NCBI RefSeq assembly: GCF_900111765.1
Contig: NZ_FOIB01000001.1
Span: forward strand, 1,054,001 to 1,118,000
Length of the DNA: 64,000 nucleotides
Origin: Myxococcus fulvus
Lineage (GTDB): Bacteria; Myxococcota; Myxococcia; Myxococcales; Myxococcaceae
Direction: 5' to 3'
Position numbers and translations under genes: made by a program. The notes below the pieces were generated by a model. The model was not told where the DNA came from. It did not search any database and saw only the letters and a list, made by a program, of their open reading frames with translations. Positions 48,255-56,911 of this stretch are shown in pieces (position 1 is the stretch's first letter; every line of letters begins with the position of its first letter).

Positions 48255-49133
48255 TCACCAGTCGGGGTGACAGACCCAGGGGCTGGAGGGGCGGCGCTGG
48301 AAGCAGCGGTAGCCCTCGTCGCAGGTGTTGGGGCCCTTGGGGTCGCAGGGCTGTTTGCAGGACCAGCCGTCGCAGACCTGGGTGTCGGGGCAGGGTGGGA
48401 AGCGGTCGCCACAGCGCTGTTCGCACTCGGACCAGATGCGCTCGGGCTGCTGTGGGGCTTGGATGACTCGACATGCCTGTCCGTGAGGGCATGGGGTGGC
48501 CTGGCACTGGGGGCCCAGGACGCGAGCACAGGTGGATGCTCCCTCTTCGTGCTGGATGCAGTGTTGGCCTTCGGGGCAGACGCGCTGCTCGCATGAGGGG
48601 AGACAGATGGGGACAGGGAGCGTGTCCGCGCAGAAGAAGCCAGGGCCGCAGTCGTTTGGAGATGTGAGCGCGCAGGAACGTCCGCAGAAGCCAGTCCGGC
48701 CGCCGCACGTCAGGCCACGGGCGCAGGCTTCTTCGAGAGTCGCCGGGACCTTGACGCAGGGCTCGCCTTCGCCGCGGAGGCCGATGGGGAGACAGTGCCG
48801 GACGAAGGGGCCTACGCCCTCTGTTGCGAGAACATGGCAGGTTTGTCCATCGGGACATTGCGAATCCGCGAGACACTGGCTGTCGGCGCAGTACTGGGCA
48901 TGCGCGCGTGCATCCATGAGGCAGCCCAGGGGAGGCTCACAGTTGGAACTGTCCCGGCAGTTGCGATGGTAGGTCCTGAGTTGACCGCGAATCTCCTCGG
49001 AGAGGATCGGACTGACCTGTCGGCCGTGAATCGATTCCGTGCGCTCACTGCGCAGCGCGCTCGCGAAGAGTAGAACGAGCGGCAGGGGTAGCAGCAGCGC
49101 GGCGATGAGGCTCGCGGAAGAGCGCCAGTTCAT
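48255..49133 (-). CDS. Cys-rich membrane-anchored protein
   Basis: 292 residues. One N-terminal helix (SASLIAALLLPLPLVLLFASAL) anchors the protein, and the outer part has about 30 cysteines in regularly spaced pairs (CLADSQCPDGQTC, CVKVPATLEEACARGLTC, CPEGQHC, CPDTQVCDGWSC). This pattern is typical of disulfide-stabilised outer proteins of myxobacteria. No known domain recognised. It is translationally coupled to a small lipoprotein gene upstream. Confidence 0.8.
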   Translation of the reverse strand: MNWRSSASLIAALLLPLPLVLLFASALRSERTESIHGRQVSPILSEEIRGQLRTYHRNCRDSSNCEPPLGCLMDARAHAQYCADSQCLADSQCPDGQTCHVLATEGVGPFVRHCLPIGLRGEGEPCVKVPATLEEACARGLTCGGRTGFCGRSCALTSPNDCGPGFFCADTLPVPICLPSCEQRVCPEGQHCIQHEEGASTCARVLGPQCQATPCPHGQACRVIQAPQQPERIWSECEQRCGDRFPPCPDTQVCDGWSCKQPCDPKGPNTCDEGYRCFQRRPSSPWVCHPDW

Positions 49134-49345
49134 TCGGGCTCACCACAGTGCTGGATGCACTCGGGGTCGTCCGGTGTCTTGCCGCTGCAGTACAGTTCAC
49201 GTTCCTTGCTGGTGCACTGCGTGGGGATGTTCTCCAGCGAGTCCCTGTGTGCGGCCCGGTCGACGAGCCCATCACGCCGATGCACCTCGGGACAGCCCAG
49301 CAGGGCGCAGGACAGCGCACAGACCCGGATGGTCGGCCACGTCAT
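49130..49345 (-). CDS. Small Cys-containing lipoprotein
   Basis: 71 residues. Signal MTWPTIRVCALSCALLGC with lipobox LLGC, Cys18. The mature part has four more cysteines (PTQCTSKERELYCSGK, PECIQHCGEPE) in a spacing like that of the following gene's product. Its stop overlaps the next start in ATGA. The pair probably works together at the envelope. Confidence 0.75.
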   Translation of the reverse strand: MTWPTIRVCALSCALLGCPEVHRRDGLVDRAAHRDSLENIPTQCTSKERELYCSGKTPDDPECIQHCGEPE

Positions 49346-49556
49346 CGCTGTGCCCCCGCGACGAAGGGAATGCGAGCAATGGGTGAATGCTAATTATCGA
49401 AAGAGGCTTTCCTTGTGGCGAGTTTGCGAGAATGTGTGGGCGTGGACATGGCTCGAGCGCTCGATGCCGCCCCTGGATGGCCCGGTTTTGGATATCGGTC
49501 TCGAACCGGTGGGTGACTAGCGACTGGAGGTGCTTGCTTTCATTCTTGTCGAGCAG

Positions 49557-49837
49557 AACAGCTCCTAGAATTGAAAGCGCGTGTCATGGTTCAAGTCGTT
49601 GCTGAAACTTCGAATCTTCATTGCACCCTCTCCATCCGTACCCACTTCATGAGGATGGTCTTGTCGTTTCAGTGGGGGCGCACTCAGCCGTTGCTTGTTT
49701 CTGGTGGGAGTACCTCTGGATTCTCGAACTAGAAATGCGGGGTGGCGGGGCTGAGGGGTATGGCGCATTCAGGTGGCTGTCGCTCGTTCTTGTCGGCCAA
49801 CGATGATTTCGAGCGTGGATTGAAACTAGGAGCTGTT
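49557..49837. repeat. 12-base inverted repeat pair, possible insertion-sequence ends
   Basis: AACAGCTCCTAG at 49557-49568 is the exact reverse complement of CTAGGAGCTGTT at 49826-49837, 281 bases overall. Similarity continues weakly outward on both sides (AGCAG before the first, TGCT after the second), so the copies look like two outward-lying ends with a CTAG border. IS5-family elements can target CTAG-like sites. No transposase is seen. Confidence 0.4.
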
Positions 49838-49860
49838 TGCTAAGAAACGGCGATTGGCTT

Positions 49861-49901
49861 GTAGCGCCCTGCTGGAGCGCCTTGCTCCGGCAGGGCGCTA
49901 C
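49861..49901. terminator. Strong 18-base-pair hairpin after sitI6
   Basis: GTAGCGCCCTGCTGGAGC (49861-49878) pairs with GCTCCGGCAGGGCGCTAC (49884-49901), one mismatch, 5-base loop. It lies 48 bases past the sitI6-type stop on the minus strand. No T-run follows, so it may be a transcript-stabilising hairpin as well as a terminator. Confidence 0.5.
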
Positions 49902-49948
49902 AACCTTTCGGTGGTGGGCATCACATGCTTACGAGCGAAGACGTTGAG

Positions 49949-50671
49949 TCAGCGCGCCGGAACTTCCCGGAGCAAGATGCCGTCGAGTCCCAGTTCCCGC
50001 ACGGCCTGGGCGAAGCGCTCGGTCCCGATGAGCATCGTCGCGAAGTTTCCGACTCGGAACAGGTCTACATCCGTTGGAATGGATTCTTCATCCAGCACCG
50101 GTGAGTCCGGCCGGGAGAGTGGGAGCCACCCACAGCTCGGGCACGGCGACGCAAAGTTGCGAGGAGCGCAGTCCACGTGCAGTCGGCCCTTGGGCTCGAT
50201 TTGCAGTTCAAGATACTCGGGCGGAGCCCCCTGCCTCCAGCGGAGCTCGGTGCGATGTGCGGACAGTCCGCGCACGCCACTCGATTGAAGTTGCTCCAAC
50301 GTGTCGTGGCGCAACAGGAGCAGGAAGTTTCCCTGCCAGGTGACGGGACCCAGGTCTCCACGAGCTGTGCCCGAAAGAGGCCCCAGGTGTGTTCCAGGTG
50401 GCAGCTCCGCGTGAGGCGGAGCCAGGGGGCGTACCAGCTCGCGAAGCTCGTTGAACGTCGCAACGGAGACCGGGGCTGGGCTGACGAACCGGGTTCGCTC
50501 CCGCAGCGAGGTGAGGTCGACACTCGGGTAGTGGTGACCTGATTCTCCCCATGTCTCTCCGCACTCGATGCACTCGATGGTGGGAAGGAACCAGGTGTGG
50601 GCGGCATTGAAGTCGCCTTTGTGTCGGGCGGTCGCCGCCCGATTCTCCCTCAGCTCAAAGAACCGCGTCAT
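49949..50671 (-). CDS. SitI6-type double-CXXCG immunity protein
   Basis: 240 residues from ATG 50671; the longer frame to 51196 only shadows the toxin gene. Two CXXCG motifs, CIECG at 34-38 and CPSCG at 177-181, define the Myxococcus double-CXXCG paralogue family, whose members protect against SitA6 toxins. They should bind zinc. No signal peptide, so it stays in the cytoplasm where the toxin's nuclease would act. Its start overlaps the end of the toxin gene by 17 bases, which ties its synthesis to that of the toxin. Confidence 0.88.
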   Translation of the reverse strand: MTRFFELRENRAATARHKGDFNAAHTWFLPTIECIECGETWGESGHHYPSVDLTSLRERTRFVSPAPVSVATFNELRELVRPLAPPHAELPPGTHLGPLSGTARGDLGPVTWQGNFLLLLRHDTLEQLQSSGVRGLSAHRTELRWRQGAPPEYLELQIEPKGRLHVDCAPRNFASPCPSCGWLPLSRPDSPVLDEESIPTDVDLFRVGNFATMLIGTERFAQAVRELGLDGILLREVPAR

Positions 50672-51353
50672 CCTCGGGATGTCCTTGGTCGGAGAGGGAA
50701 TGGTAGGGGCGAATGGGGCCGCCGAGGAGCTGAAAACGGTAGATGAGCTCTCCCGCGTGCTTGAAGATCTGCTGCTTGCTCGGTCTGGGGTGGCGCTCCT
50801 GGAACTCGCGCCACGCATTGTTCCATTCACCCCCGCGGTCACCTCCCCTATGGATGCGCTGGTGCACGTCCCGGGGGATTGGCAGGGTGTAGTCGTGGAT
50901 GTTGATGCCCCGCCCCTTGAACCACTCGGCCAGGTCCTTGGCCTGGGGGAAGATGTGATGTCGCTCGAACCGTCCCGCGGGAAGCTGATGGGATGGCGGA
51001 ATGAGCTTCTCGGGAGCCCCATTCCAGTTGGGGAAGACCATGACGGCCCCGGGCGGGAGCTTCTGGCCGCTGCCCCAATTCCTCCTGGGGCCTGGCCCTG
51101 GCGCGCTGGACGCCACCGGAGGCCGAGCGGGAGGAAACCGCGCCGGTTCCACCTCGCCCGTGAAGTCCTCGCAGCGATAGAAGCCGCAATCGCCACTCAT
51201 GCAGGTCAGGGTGACGCACCGGTCGTCCTCATGTGCAGGGCACTCGACGGCAGTCTCTTCCGACTCGAGTGGGTGGGAGACGTGGCCCGTCGTCGAACAG
51301 CCCCACCCAAGGAGCCCGGCCCAACACAGCACGATGATGTGAAGCGCTCGCAT
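50655..51353 (-). CDS. SitA6-type polymorphic toxin lipoprotein
   Basis: 232 residues from ATG 51353. Signal MRALHIIVLCWAGLLGWGC with lipobox ending at Cys19. A short Cys-rich segment (residues 38-61) precedes a Pro-rich linker and a C-terminal domain of about 110 residues with H132-H133 (ERHHIFPQ), W144, H153, H164 and H168 (HQRIH), and EWN at 176-178, the look of an HNH-type or DUF2380 nuclease. In Myxococcus, SitA lipoproteins pass between cells by TraA/TraB outer membrane exchange and kill recipients lacking the cognate SitI. Family assignment is from recalled features; nuclease activity is inferred. Confidence 0.85.
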   Translation of the reverse strand: MRALHIIVLCWAGLLGWGCSTTGHVSHPLESEETAVECPAHEDDRCVTLTCMSGDCGFYRCEDFTGEVEPARFPPARPPVASSAPGPGPRRNWGSGQKLPPGAVMVFPNWNGAPEKLIPPSHQLPAGRFERHHIFPQAKDLAEWFKGRGINIHDYTLPIPRDVHQRIHRGGDRGGEWNNAWREFQERHPRPSKQQIFKHAGELIYRFQLLGGPIRPYHSLSDQGHPEDDAVL

Positions 51354-51419
51354 GCCCGCGAACCCTACCACCCACGTACAGGGGGCACCGGCTGAGCACC
51401 ATTCCGCCCCGCTCTCCCT

Positions 51420-51432
51420 TATATAGAGCGCG
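51420..51432 (+). promoter_or_regulatory. Possible -10 element just before the kinase ATG
   Basis: TATATA at 51420-51425 is 7 bases before ATG 51433, and no Shine-Dalgarno sequence is seen. This would fit a leaderless transcript. The expected -35 position does not resemble TTGACA, so confidence is low. Confidence 0.3.
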
Positions 51433-52893
51433 ATGCTTCCGACCTCCGGCTCCACGACTCGCAAGCTGCTGCTCGCCTTCGGTGCGTTGGTGGCGCTGTT
51501 CACCGCGGCCTCGGGCTTCGCGCTCGCCCGGCTGGCGGACATCCACGATGGCTCCCACGAGCTGCGCGAAGCCGGAGTCCGTGTCCGTGAGGCCCTCGAG
51601 CTCGCCACCGCCGTCCGCGACCAGTACGCCCACCTGGCCCACACCATCATCCTCGGCAACGCCAGCCACGTTCACTTCCACGAGGAGTCGCGCGCTCGCG
51701 TCGAGGAACTCACCCGCCGGCTCCGCGAGCAGGCTCAAGACGCCGAGGAGCGCGCCTGGGTGGCGGACATCCAGGAGAACGGTGACGCGCTGGACCGCCT
51801 CTACCGGGAGACCCTCCTCCCCGCCGTCCTCGCCAAGGACCACGCCACCGTCACCTCCGCCCACGGCCGCGCGCTCGAGCGCGTCTCGCTCATCCAGGCC
51901 CGCGCCGAGGCCCTCGCTCGCCGCTTCGACACCTCCATCGGCTCGTTCGAGGAGCACGTCGCCGCCGTCGAGCACACCAGCTTCCGCTGGGCCCTGCTCC
52001 TGCTCGGCGGCGCCACTTTGTTCGCCGTCGGCGTGGGCATCTACATCGGCAACTCCGTCGCCCGCCCCGTCGCACGTCTCTCCGAGGGCGCCGCTCGGCT
52101 CGCCGAAGGCAACCTCGACACCCGCATCCCCGAGGACGACCCCGGAGAGCTCGGCCGACTCGCCGCGCAGTTCAATCGCATGACCGAAGCCCTCCGCACC
52201 CATCAGGCCCAGCTCGTCCAACACGAGAAGCTCGCCAGCGTGGGCCGGCTCGCCGCGGGCGTCGCCCACGAAATCAACAACCCGCTCGGCGTCATCCTCG
52301 GCTATGTGCGCATCCTCCAACGCAAGGCGGAGGGCGCCCTCGCGGAGGACCTGAGAGTGGTGGAGGAGGAGGCGGTGCGCTGTCAGCAGATTGTCGAGGG
52401 ACTCCTCGACCTGTCCCGGCCGGGCCAGGGCCCCGTGGAACAACTCCCCCTGCGGGAGACGTGCGAGGACGTGGTGGCCCGCCTCCGTGAGGCCGAGCGA
52501 CTCGGCCACGTCCAGGTGCGCGTGGCGGGCGCGGCGAATGTCTGGGCCCAGCCCTCGCGCCTGCGTCAGGTGCTCCTCAACCTCGTGAAGAACGCCGCCG
52601 AGGCTGCTGGAAACGGAGGCACCGTCGAGGTCCACATCGCGTCCTCCCAGGACGGCGGCGCCACCGTGGCCGTCTCCGACTCCGGCCCGGGAGTGAAGCC
52701 CGAGGACCGACGCCGCCTCTTCGAACCTTTCTTCACCACCAAGTCCACGGGCACCGGACTGGGCCTCGCCGTGAGCCAGGCCATCGCCGAGGCCCACGGT
52801 GGCCGCATCGAGGCCGACACCGGCCCTCTCGGCGGCGCGCGTTTCACACTCCGCCTGCCCCCCGTGTCCACGGAGCGGGAGGCCATGTCATGA
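51433..52893 (+). CDS. Sensor histidine kinase with HAMP domain
   Basis: 486 residues. Two membrane helices (about 12-32 and 183-205) enclose a helical sensor domain with a His-rich patch (HLAHTIILGNASHVHFHEE). A HAMP domain follows (NSVARPVARLSEGAARLAEG), then the phospho-accepting His279 in AAGVAHEINNPLG, and a complete ATPase domain (NLVKNAAEA, SDSGPGV, FTTKSTGTGLGL). The H-box type is NtrB-like. The stop overlaps the response regulator start (ATGA), so the two form a two-component pair. The signal is unknown. Confidence 0.95.
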   Translation: MLPTSGSTTRKLLLAFGALVALFTAASGFALARLADIHDGSHELREAGVRVREALELATAVRDQYAHLAHTIILGNASHVHFHEESRARVEELTRRLREQAQDAEERAWVADIQENGDALDRLYRETLLPAVLAKDHATVTSAHGRALERVSLIQARAEALARRFDTSIGSFEEHVAAVEHTSFRWALLLLGGATLFAVGVGIYIGNSVARPVARLSEGAARLAEGNLDTRIPEDDPGELGRLAAQFNRMTEALRTHQAQLVQHEKLASVGRLAAGVAHEINNPLGVILGYVRILQRKAEGALAEDLRVVEEEAVRCQQIVEGLLDLSRPGQGPVEQLPLRETCEDVVARLREAERLGHVQVRVAGAANVWAQPSRLRQVLLNLVKNAAEAAGNGGTVEVHIASSQDGGATVAVSDSGPGVKPEDRRRLFEPFFTTKSTGTGLGLAVSQAIAEAHGGRIEADTGPLGGARFTLRLPPVSTEREAMS

Positions 52894-54308
52894 GCTCCTC
52901 CAACAAGCCCACCGTCCTCGTCGTCGATGACAAGGAGAACATGCGCAAGCTGTTCTCACGCATGCTCGGAGACGCCTACGCCGTGACGGAGGCCGCGGAT
53001 GGAGAGCAGGCCATCGCCTGCCTCGCCTCGTGTGACTTCGATGTGGTGGTCACCGACATCCAGATGCCGGGCGCGGATGGCTTCGCCGTGCTGCGCGAGG
53101 TGAAGCGCCGCGCTCCCGAGACAGAGGTCCTCCTCGTCACCGCCTTCGCGAGCATCCCGAAGGCCGTGGAGGCCATCAAGGAGGGCGCCTACGACTACCT
53201 CTCCAAGCCCTTCGACCCGGACGAGGTCGCGCTCGTGGTGGCCCGCGCGCTGGAGAAGCGTCGCCAGGGTCGAGAGGTCTCGTCCCTGAAGGCGCGTCTC
53301 GCGGTGGCCCCAGGCCTCCACGGCATGCTCGGTGAGAGCCCCGCGATGCGCGCGCTGCACGGCCTCTTGTCCCAGGTGGCCGCTCGGGACCTCACGGTGT
53401 TGCTCACGGGGGAGACAGGCACGGGCAAGGAACTCGCCGCGCGCGCCGTGCATCGCGAGAGTCCCCGCACCTCGAAGCCCTTCGTCGCGGTGAATTGCGG
53501 CGCGCTGCCCGCGGAGCTCGTGGAGAGCGAACTCTTCGGCCACGCCAAGGGCGCCTTCACGGGCGCCACGGTGGCCAAGCCCGGCCTCTTCGAGGAGGCC
53601 CACGGGGGCACGCTCTTCCTCGACGAGATTGGAGACCTGCCGCTGTCGGTGCAGGTGAAGCTCAACCGCGCGCTCCAGGAGCGGGAGGTCCGCCGCGTGG
53701 GCACCACCGTGCCGGTGAAGGTGGACGTCCGCGTCGTCGCCGCCACGCATCGCGACCTGTCCGCCGAGGTGGCCGCGGGCCGCTTTCGCGAGGACCTCTA
53801 CTACCGCCTCAACGTGGTGACGGTGCGCCTGCCCTCGCTGCGAGAGCGACGCGAGGACATCCCGCTGCTCGCGATGCACTTCCTCGCCCGCGCCGGGCGC
53901 CCCGAGGTGGACAGCTTCACGCCCGAGGCGCTGCGCGCGCTCTCCACCTACGAGTGGCCCGGGAACGTGCGTCAGCTCGAGAATGCCGTGGCGCGCGCGG
54001 TGGCCGTGGCGCAGGGCACACGAATCACGCCCGAAGAGCTGCCGCCAGAAGTGCTGACAACACCCCGAGCCGCCAGCACCGCCCCAGGTGTCCGCGCCAC
54101 GACCGAGTCCCTCGCGAAGCTGCCCTATCGTGAGGCCGTGGATGGCGCGCGCGACACCGTCTCGCGCGAGTACCTCACCGCGCTGATGCAGGAGTTCGGA
54201 GGCAACGTCACTCACGCCGCGGAGCGCGCGGGCATGGAACGTGAGAGCCTCCACCGACTGCTCAAGCGCTACGGCGTGCGCTCCGACGACTTCAAGCGCA
54301 CGGAGTAG
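52890..54308 (+). CDS. Sigma-54-dependent response regulator (NtrC family)
   Basis: 472 residues. Receiver domain with phospho-acceptor Asp56 (VVVTDIQMPG) and Lys in YLSKPFDP; AAA+ domain with Walker A GETGTGKE, the sigma-54 contact loop GAFTGA at 221-226 and LFLDEIGDLP; and a C-terminal Fis-type helix-turn-helix (GNVTHAAERAGMERESLHRLLKRY). It should switch on sigma-54 promoters when phosphorylated by the upstream kinase. Targets are unknown. Confidence 0.97.
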   Translation: MSSSNKPTVLVVDDKENMRKLFSRMLGDAYAVTEAADGEQAIACLASCDFDVVVTDIQMPGADGFAVLREVKRRAPETEVLLVTAFASIPKAVEAIKEGAYDYLSKPFDPDEVALVVARALEKRRQGREVSSLKARLAVAPGLHGMLGESPAMRALHGLLSQVAARDLTVLLTGETGTGKELAARAVHRESPRTSKPFVAVNCGALPAELVESELFGHAKGAFTGATVAKPGLFEEAHGGTLFLDEIGDLPLSVQVKLNRALQEREVRRVGTTVPVKVDVRVVAATHRDLSAEVAAGRFREDLYYRLNVVTVRLPSLRERREDIPLLAMHFLARAGRPEVDSFTPEALRALSTYEWPGNVRQLENAVARAVAVAQGTRITPEELPPEVLTTPRAASTAPGVRATTESLAKLPYREAVDGARDTVSREYLTALMQEFGGNVTHAAERAGMERESLHRLLKRYGVRSDDFKRTE

Positions 54309-54321
54309 CCGACAGGTCCCA

Positions 54322-55170
54322 TCAAAACGCCGGCACCACCGCGCCGCCGTAGTTCGCCTCGATGAACCGCCGCACCTCCTGGGACTGCAAGGCCTTGAGC
54401 AGCGTGCGGACCTCGGGGCGGCCCTCGTCGCCCTTCCGCACGACGAGCACGTTGGCGTACGGGTTGCGCGTGGCCGACTCACGGGCCAGCACCCTCGCGT
54501 CCAGGTTCAGGTGCTTCTGCGCCTCCAGGAAATAGTTGCCGTTGATGACGGCGGCGGCCACGTCCTGCAGCGTGCGCGGCTGCTGCTCCGCGTCGATCTC
54601 CCGCAGCTCCAGCTTGCGAGGATTGCCCACCACGTCCTGCAACGTGGCGCCGGCGCCCACCCCCTCGCGCAGCCGCAACAGCCCCTGGTCCGCCAGCAGG
54701 TGCAGCGCGCGGGACGCGTTGCTCGGGTCGGCGGGAATCGTCACCTGCGCACCCTCGGGCAGCTCCGCCAGCTGACGGAACTTCGTCGAGTACAGCGCCA
54801 GCGGCTCCAGGTGCACCGAGCCCGCGCTGCGCAAGGACAGCTTCCGGTCCTCGGCGAAGCGCTCCAGGTAGGGCACGTGCTGGAAGTAGTTCGCGTCGAG
54901 CTGCTGGTCCGCCAGCGCGATGTTGGGTTGCACGTAGTCGGTGAACTCCACCACCTCCACGCGCACGCCGTCGCGCAGGGCCACGGGCACCGCCGCGCGG
55001 AGAATCTCCCCGTGTGGCACCGGGTTGACGCCGACCTTCAGGGTGGGGATGCCAGGGGCCTCGCCGGTGGCGGGGGCCTCCGACTTCTTGCAGCCCGTCC
55101 CCACCAGCAGCGCGACGGAGACGGCCGCGAAGGCCAGGGGGATGAGCAGGAATGACGAAGGTGGCTTCAT
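54322..55170 (-). CDS. metQ: Methionine ABC transporter, substrate-binding lipoprotein
   Basis: 282 residues from ATG 55170, which gives a compact lipoprotein signal ending at Cys27 (VGTGCKKS); start codons at 55188 and 55215 are also open and none has a clear ribosome site. The NlpA/MetQ fold is recognisable from LKVGVNPVPHGEIL, VEFTDYVQPNIALADQQLDANYFQH and NGNYFLEA. It captures methionine or a related amino acid for MetNI. Last gene of cysK-metN-metI-metQ, 66 bases after metI. Confidence 0.93.
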   Translation of the reverse strand: MKPPSSFLLIPLAFAAVSVALLVGTGCKKSEAPATGEAPGIPTLKVGVNPVPHGEILRAAVPVALRDGVRVEVVEFTDYVQPNIALADQQLDANYFQHVPYLERFAEDRKLSLRSAGSVHLEPLALYSTKFRQLAELPEGAQVTIPADPSNASRALHLLADQGLLRLREGVGAGATLQDVVGNPRKLELREIDAEQQPRTLQDVAAAVINGNYFLEAQKHLNLDARVLARESATRNPYANVLVVRKGDEGRPEVRTLLKALQSQEVRRFIEANYGGAVVPAF

Positions 55171-55236
55171 GGGGTGGGGGGTCCGCATGTCGGAAGGGAG
55201 AAGGGCGCGGGCCAACAGCAGGCCCGCGCGGAAATT

Positions 55237-55920
55237 TCACTCGTGTGCGCGGCTGGGGCGCTGCGTGGTGTGGTCGAAGCGGGACGCCAGTCCGTCACCC
55301 AGCCACTGGACGAGCTGCACCAGCGCCAGCAACACGGCGAGGCAGCCCAGCATGACGTCGGTGCGGAAGCGCATGTAGCCGTACTTCACCGCCAGGTCTC
55401 CCAGCCCACCTCCGCCCACGGCGCCCGCCATGGCGCTGTAGCCGAGCAGGCTGATAACCACGAGCGCGATGCCGCGCACGAGAGACGGCAGGGCCTCCGG
55501 CAACAACACCCGGAAGATGACCCGCCGGTGCGTGGAGCCCATCGCGATGGCGGCCTCCACCAGCCCTCCATCCACCTCGCGCAGCCCCTGCTCCACCACC
55601 CGGCCCATGAAGGGAATGGCCGCGACCACCAGCGGGACGATGGCCGCCGTGGTGCCGATGGTCGTCCCCACGAGCAACCGCGTCAGCGGGACGATGGCCA
55701 CCATCAAGATGATGAACGGCACCGAGCGCCCCACGTTGACCAACGTGCCCAGCACGCGGTTCAGCGCCGGCCGCTCCCACAGTCCGCCCCGGTCCGTGAG
55801 CACCAGCAGCACACCCAACGGCAGCCCCAGCACCACCACCAGCACCGTGGCCACCGACGTCATGTAGAGCGTCTCGAGTGTCGCCACCCACAACGCCCGC
55901 GCCAGTTGTTCACCAGGCAT
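55237..55920 (-). CDS. metI: Methionine ABC transporter, permease
   Basis: 227 residues with about five membrane helices. The coupling segment that contacts the ATPase is EAAIAMGSTHRRVIFRVLLPEALPSLVRG (EAA loop); GRSVPFIILMVAIVP is the usual second-helix region. Starts 11 bases inside metN. Confidence 0.95.
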   Translation of the reverse strand: MPGEQLARALWVATLETLYMTSVATVLVVVLGLPLGVLLVLTDRGGLWERPALNRVLGTLVNVGRSVPFIILMVAIVPLTRLLVGTTIGTTAAIVPLVVAAIPFMGRVVEQGLREVDGGLVEAAIAMGSTHRRVIFRVLLPEALPSLVRGIALVVISLLGYSAMAGAVGGGGLGDLAVKYGYMRFRTDVMLGCLAVLLALVQLVQWLGDGLASRFDHTTQRPSRAHE

Positions 55921-56911
55921 GGGCCGCCTCCTCGGACGTCAGGCCCTGCTCACGCAGGAACGCCAGCGCCTGGCTCACGGCGTCCGGCGCGCCCGTGAGC
56001 TCGAACAACAGCCGGCCCACGCGCGCTTCCCCCACGCGCTCCAGCGAGCCCTCCAACAGGTGCGCGTCCACGTCGAACCGCCGCGCCAGCGTGGACAGGA
56101 TGGGCCGCGTCGAGTGCTCACCCGACAAGGACAGCGACACCCGCTGTCCGCCTCGCAGCACCGAGCCCTCGCCCGTGGCAAACGGCGGATAGCACAGCTC
56201 ATGCAGATGCGTGCCCGGCCGCGACAGGAGCTCCACCACCTTGCCTTGCTCCACCAGCCGGCCCTGCTCCAGCACCGCCACCGAGTCGCAGATGGCCTTC
56301 ACCACCTCCATCTGGTGCGTGATGAGCAGGACGGTGAGCCCCAGCTGCCGATTCAGGTCCTTCAGCAGCGACAGCACCGAGCGCGTCGTCTCCGGGTCCA
56401 GCGACGACGTCGCCTCGTCCGACAGCAGGATGCGTGGACGCGGCGCCAGCGCCCGCGCGATTCCCACCCGCTGCTTCTGCCCGCCCGACAGCCGCGAGGG
56501 ATACACGTCCGCCTTGTCCGACAGCCCCACCAGCGAGAGCAGCTCCGCGACCCGCTCGCGAATCTGCTCGCGCGACAGGCCCGCCACCTCCAGCGGGTAG
56601 GCGACGTTCTCTGCCACCGTCTGCGAGGAGAACAGGTTGAAGTGCTGGAAGATCATCCCGATGCCCTGCCGCGCCTGGCGCAGCTCATCGGGACTCAACG
56701 ACAGCATCTCCTTGCCGTTCACCCGCACGCGCCCCTGGGTGGGGCGCTCCAGCAGGTTGACGCAGCGGATGAGCGTGGACTTGCCGGCGCCACTCTGTCC
56801 GAGCACGCCGAACACCTCGCCCGGGTCCACCCGCAGCGTCACGTCCTGGAGCGCCGACACCTCACGCCCGCCCTGCCTGTACACCTTGCTGATACCGCGC
56901 AACTCAATCAT
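55910..56911 (-). CDS. metN: Methionine ABC transporter, ATP-binding protein
   Basis: 333 residues. Walker [10 protein letters not shown], signature [15 protein letters not shown], Walker [13 protein letters not shown] and the switch His in LLITHQM. The last 90 residues are a C-terminal NIL-type regulatory domain, which in MetN binds methionine to inhibit transport. Overlaps cysK by 4 bases (ATGA) and metI by 11, so all are translationally linked. Confidence 0.96.
   Translation of the reverse strand: MIELRGISKVYRQGGREVSALQDVTLRVDPGEVFGVLGQSGAGKSTLIRCVNLLERPTQGRVRVNGKEMLSLSPDELRQARQGIGMIFQHFNLFSSQTVAENVAYPLEVAGLSREQIRERVAELLSLVGLSDKADVYPSRLSGGQKQRVGIARALAPRPRILLSDEATSSLDPETTRSVLSLLKDLNRQLGLTVLLITHQMEVVKAICDSVAVLEQGRLVEQGKVVELLSRPGTHLHELCYPPFATGEGSVLRGGQRVSLSLSGEHSTRPILSTLARRFDVDAHLLEGSLERVGEARVGRLLFELTGAPDAVSQALAFLREQGLTSEEAAHAW

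Larger units (their letters stand above)
49346..49948. other. Gene-free stretch of lower GC
   Basis: About 600 bases with clearly more A+T than the neighbours and no open frame with normal codon use. It contains a 12-base inverted repeat (separate entry) and a long hairpin at 49861-49901. The stretch separates the Cys-rich lipoprotein pair from the SitA6/SitI6 cassette, so it may be debris from past insertions at a toxin locus. Confidence 0.55.

Noticed and set aside
49565..49806. Short open frames in the low-GC gap
   Set aside because: Codon use unlike the genome, no ribosome sites, no recognisable peptide.
49130..51353. Whole 48-51 kb region as one mobile island
   Set aside because: No integrase, transposase, tRNA or direct-repeat boundaries were found; only the gap at 49346-49948 shows possible insertion-sequence ends.
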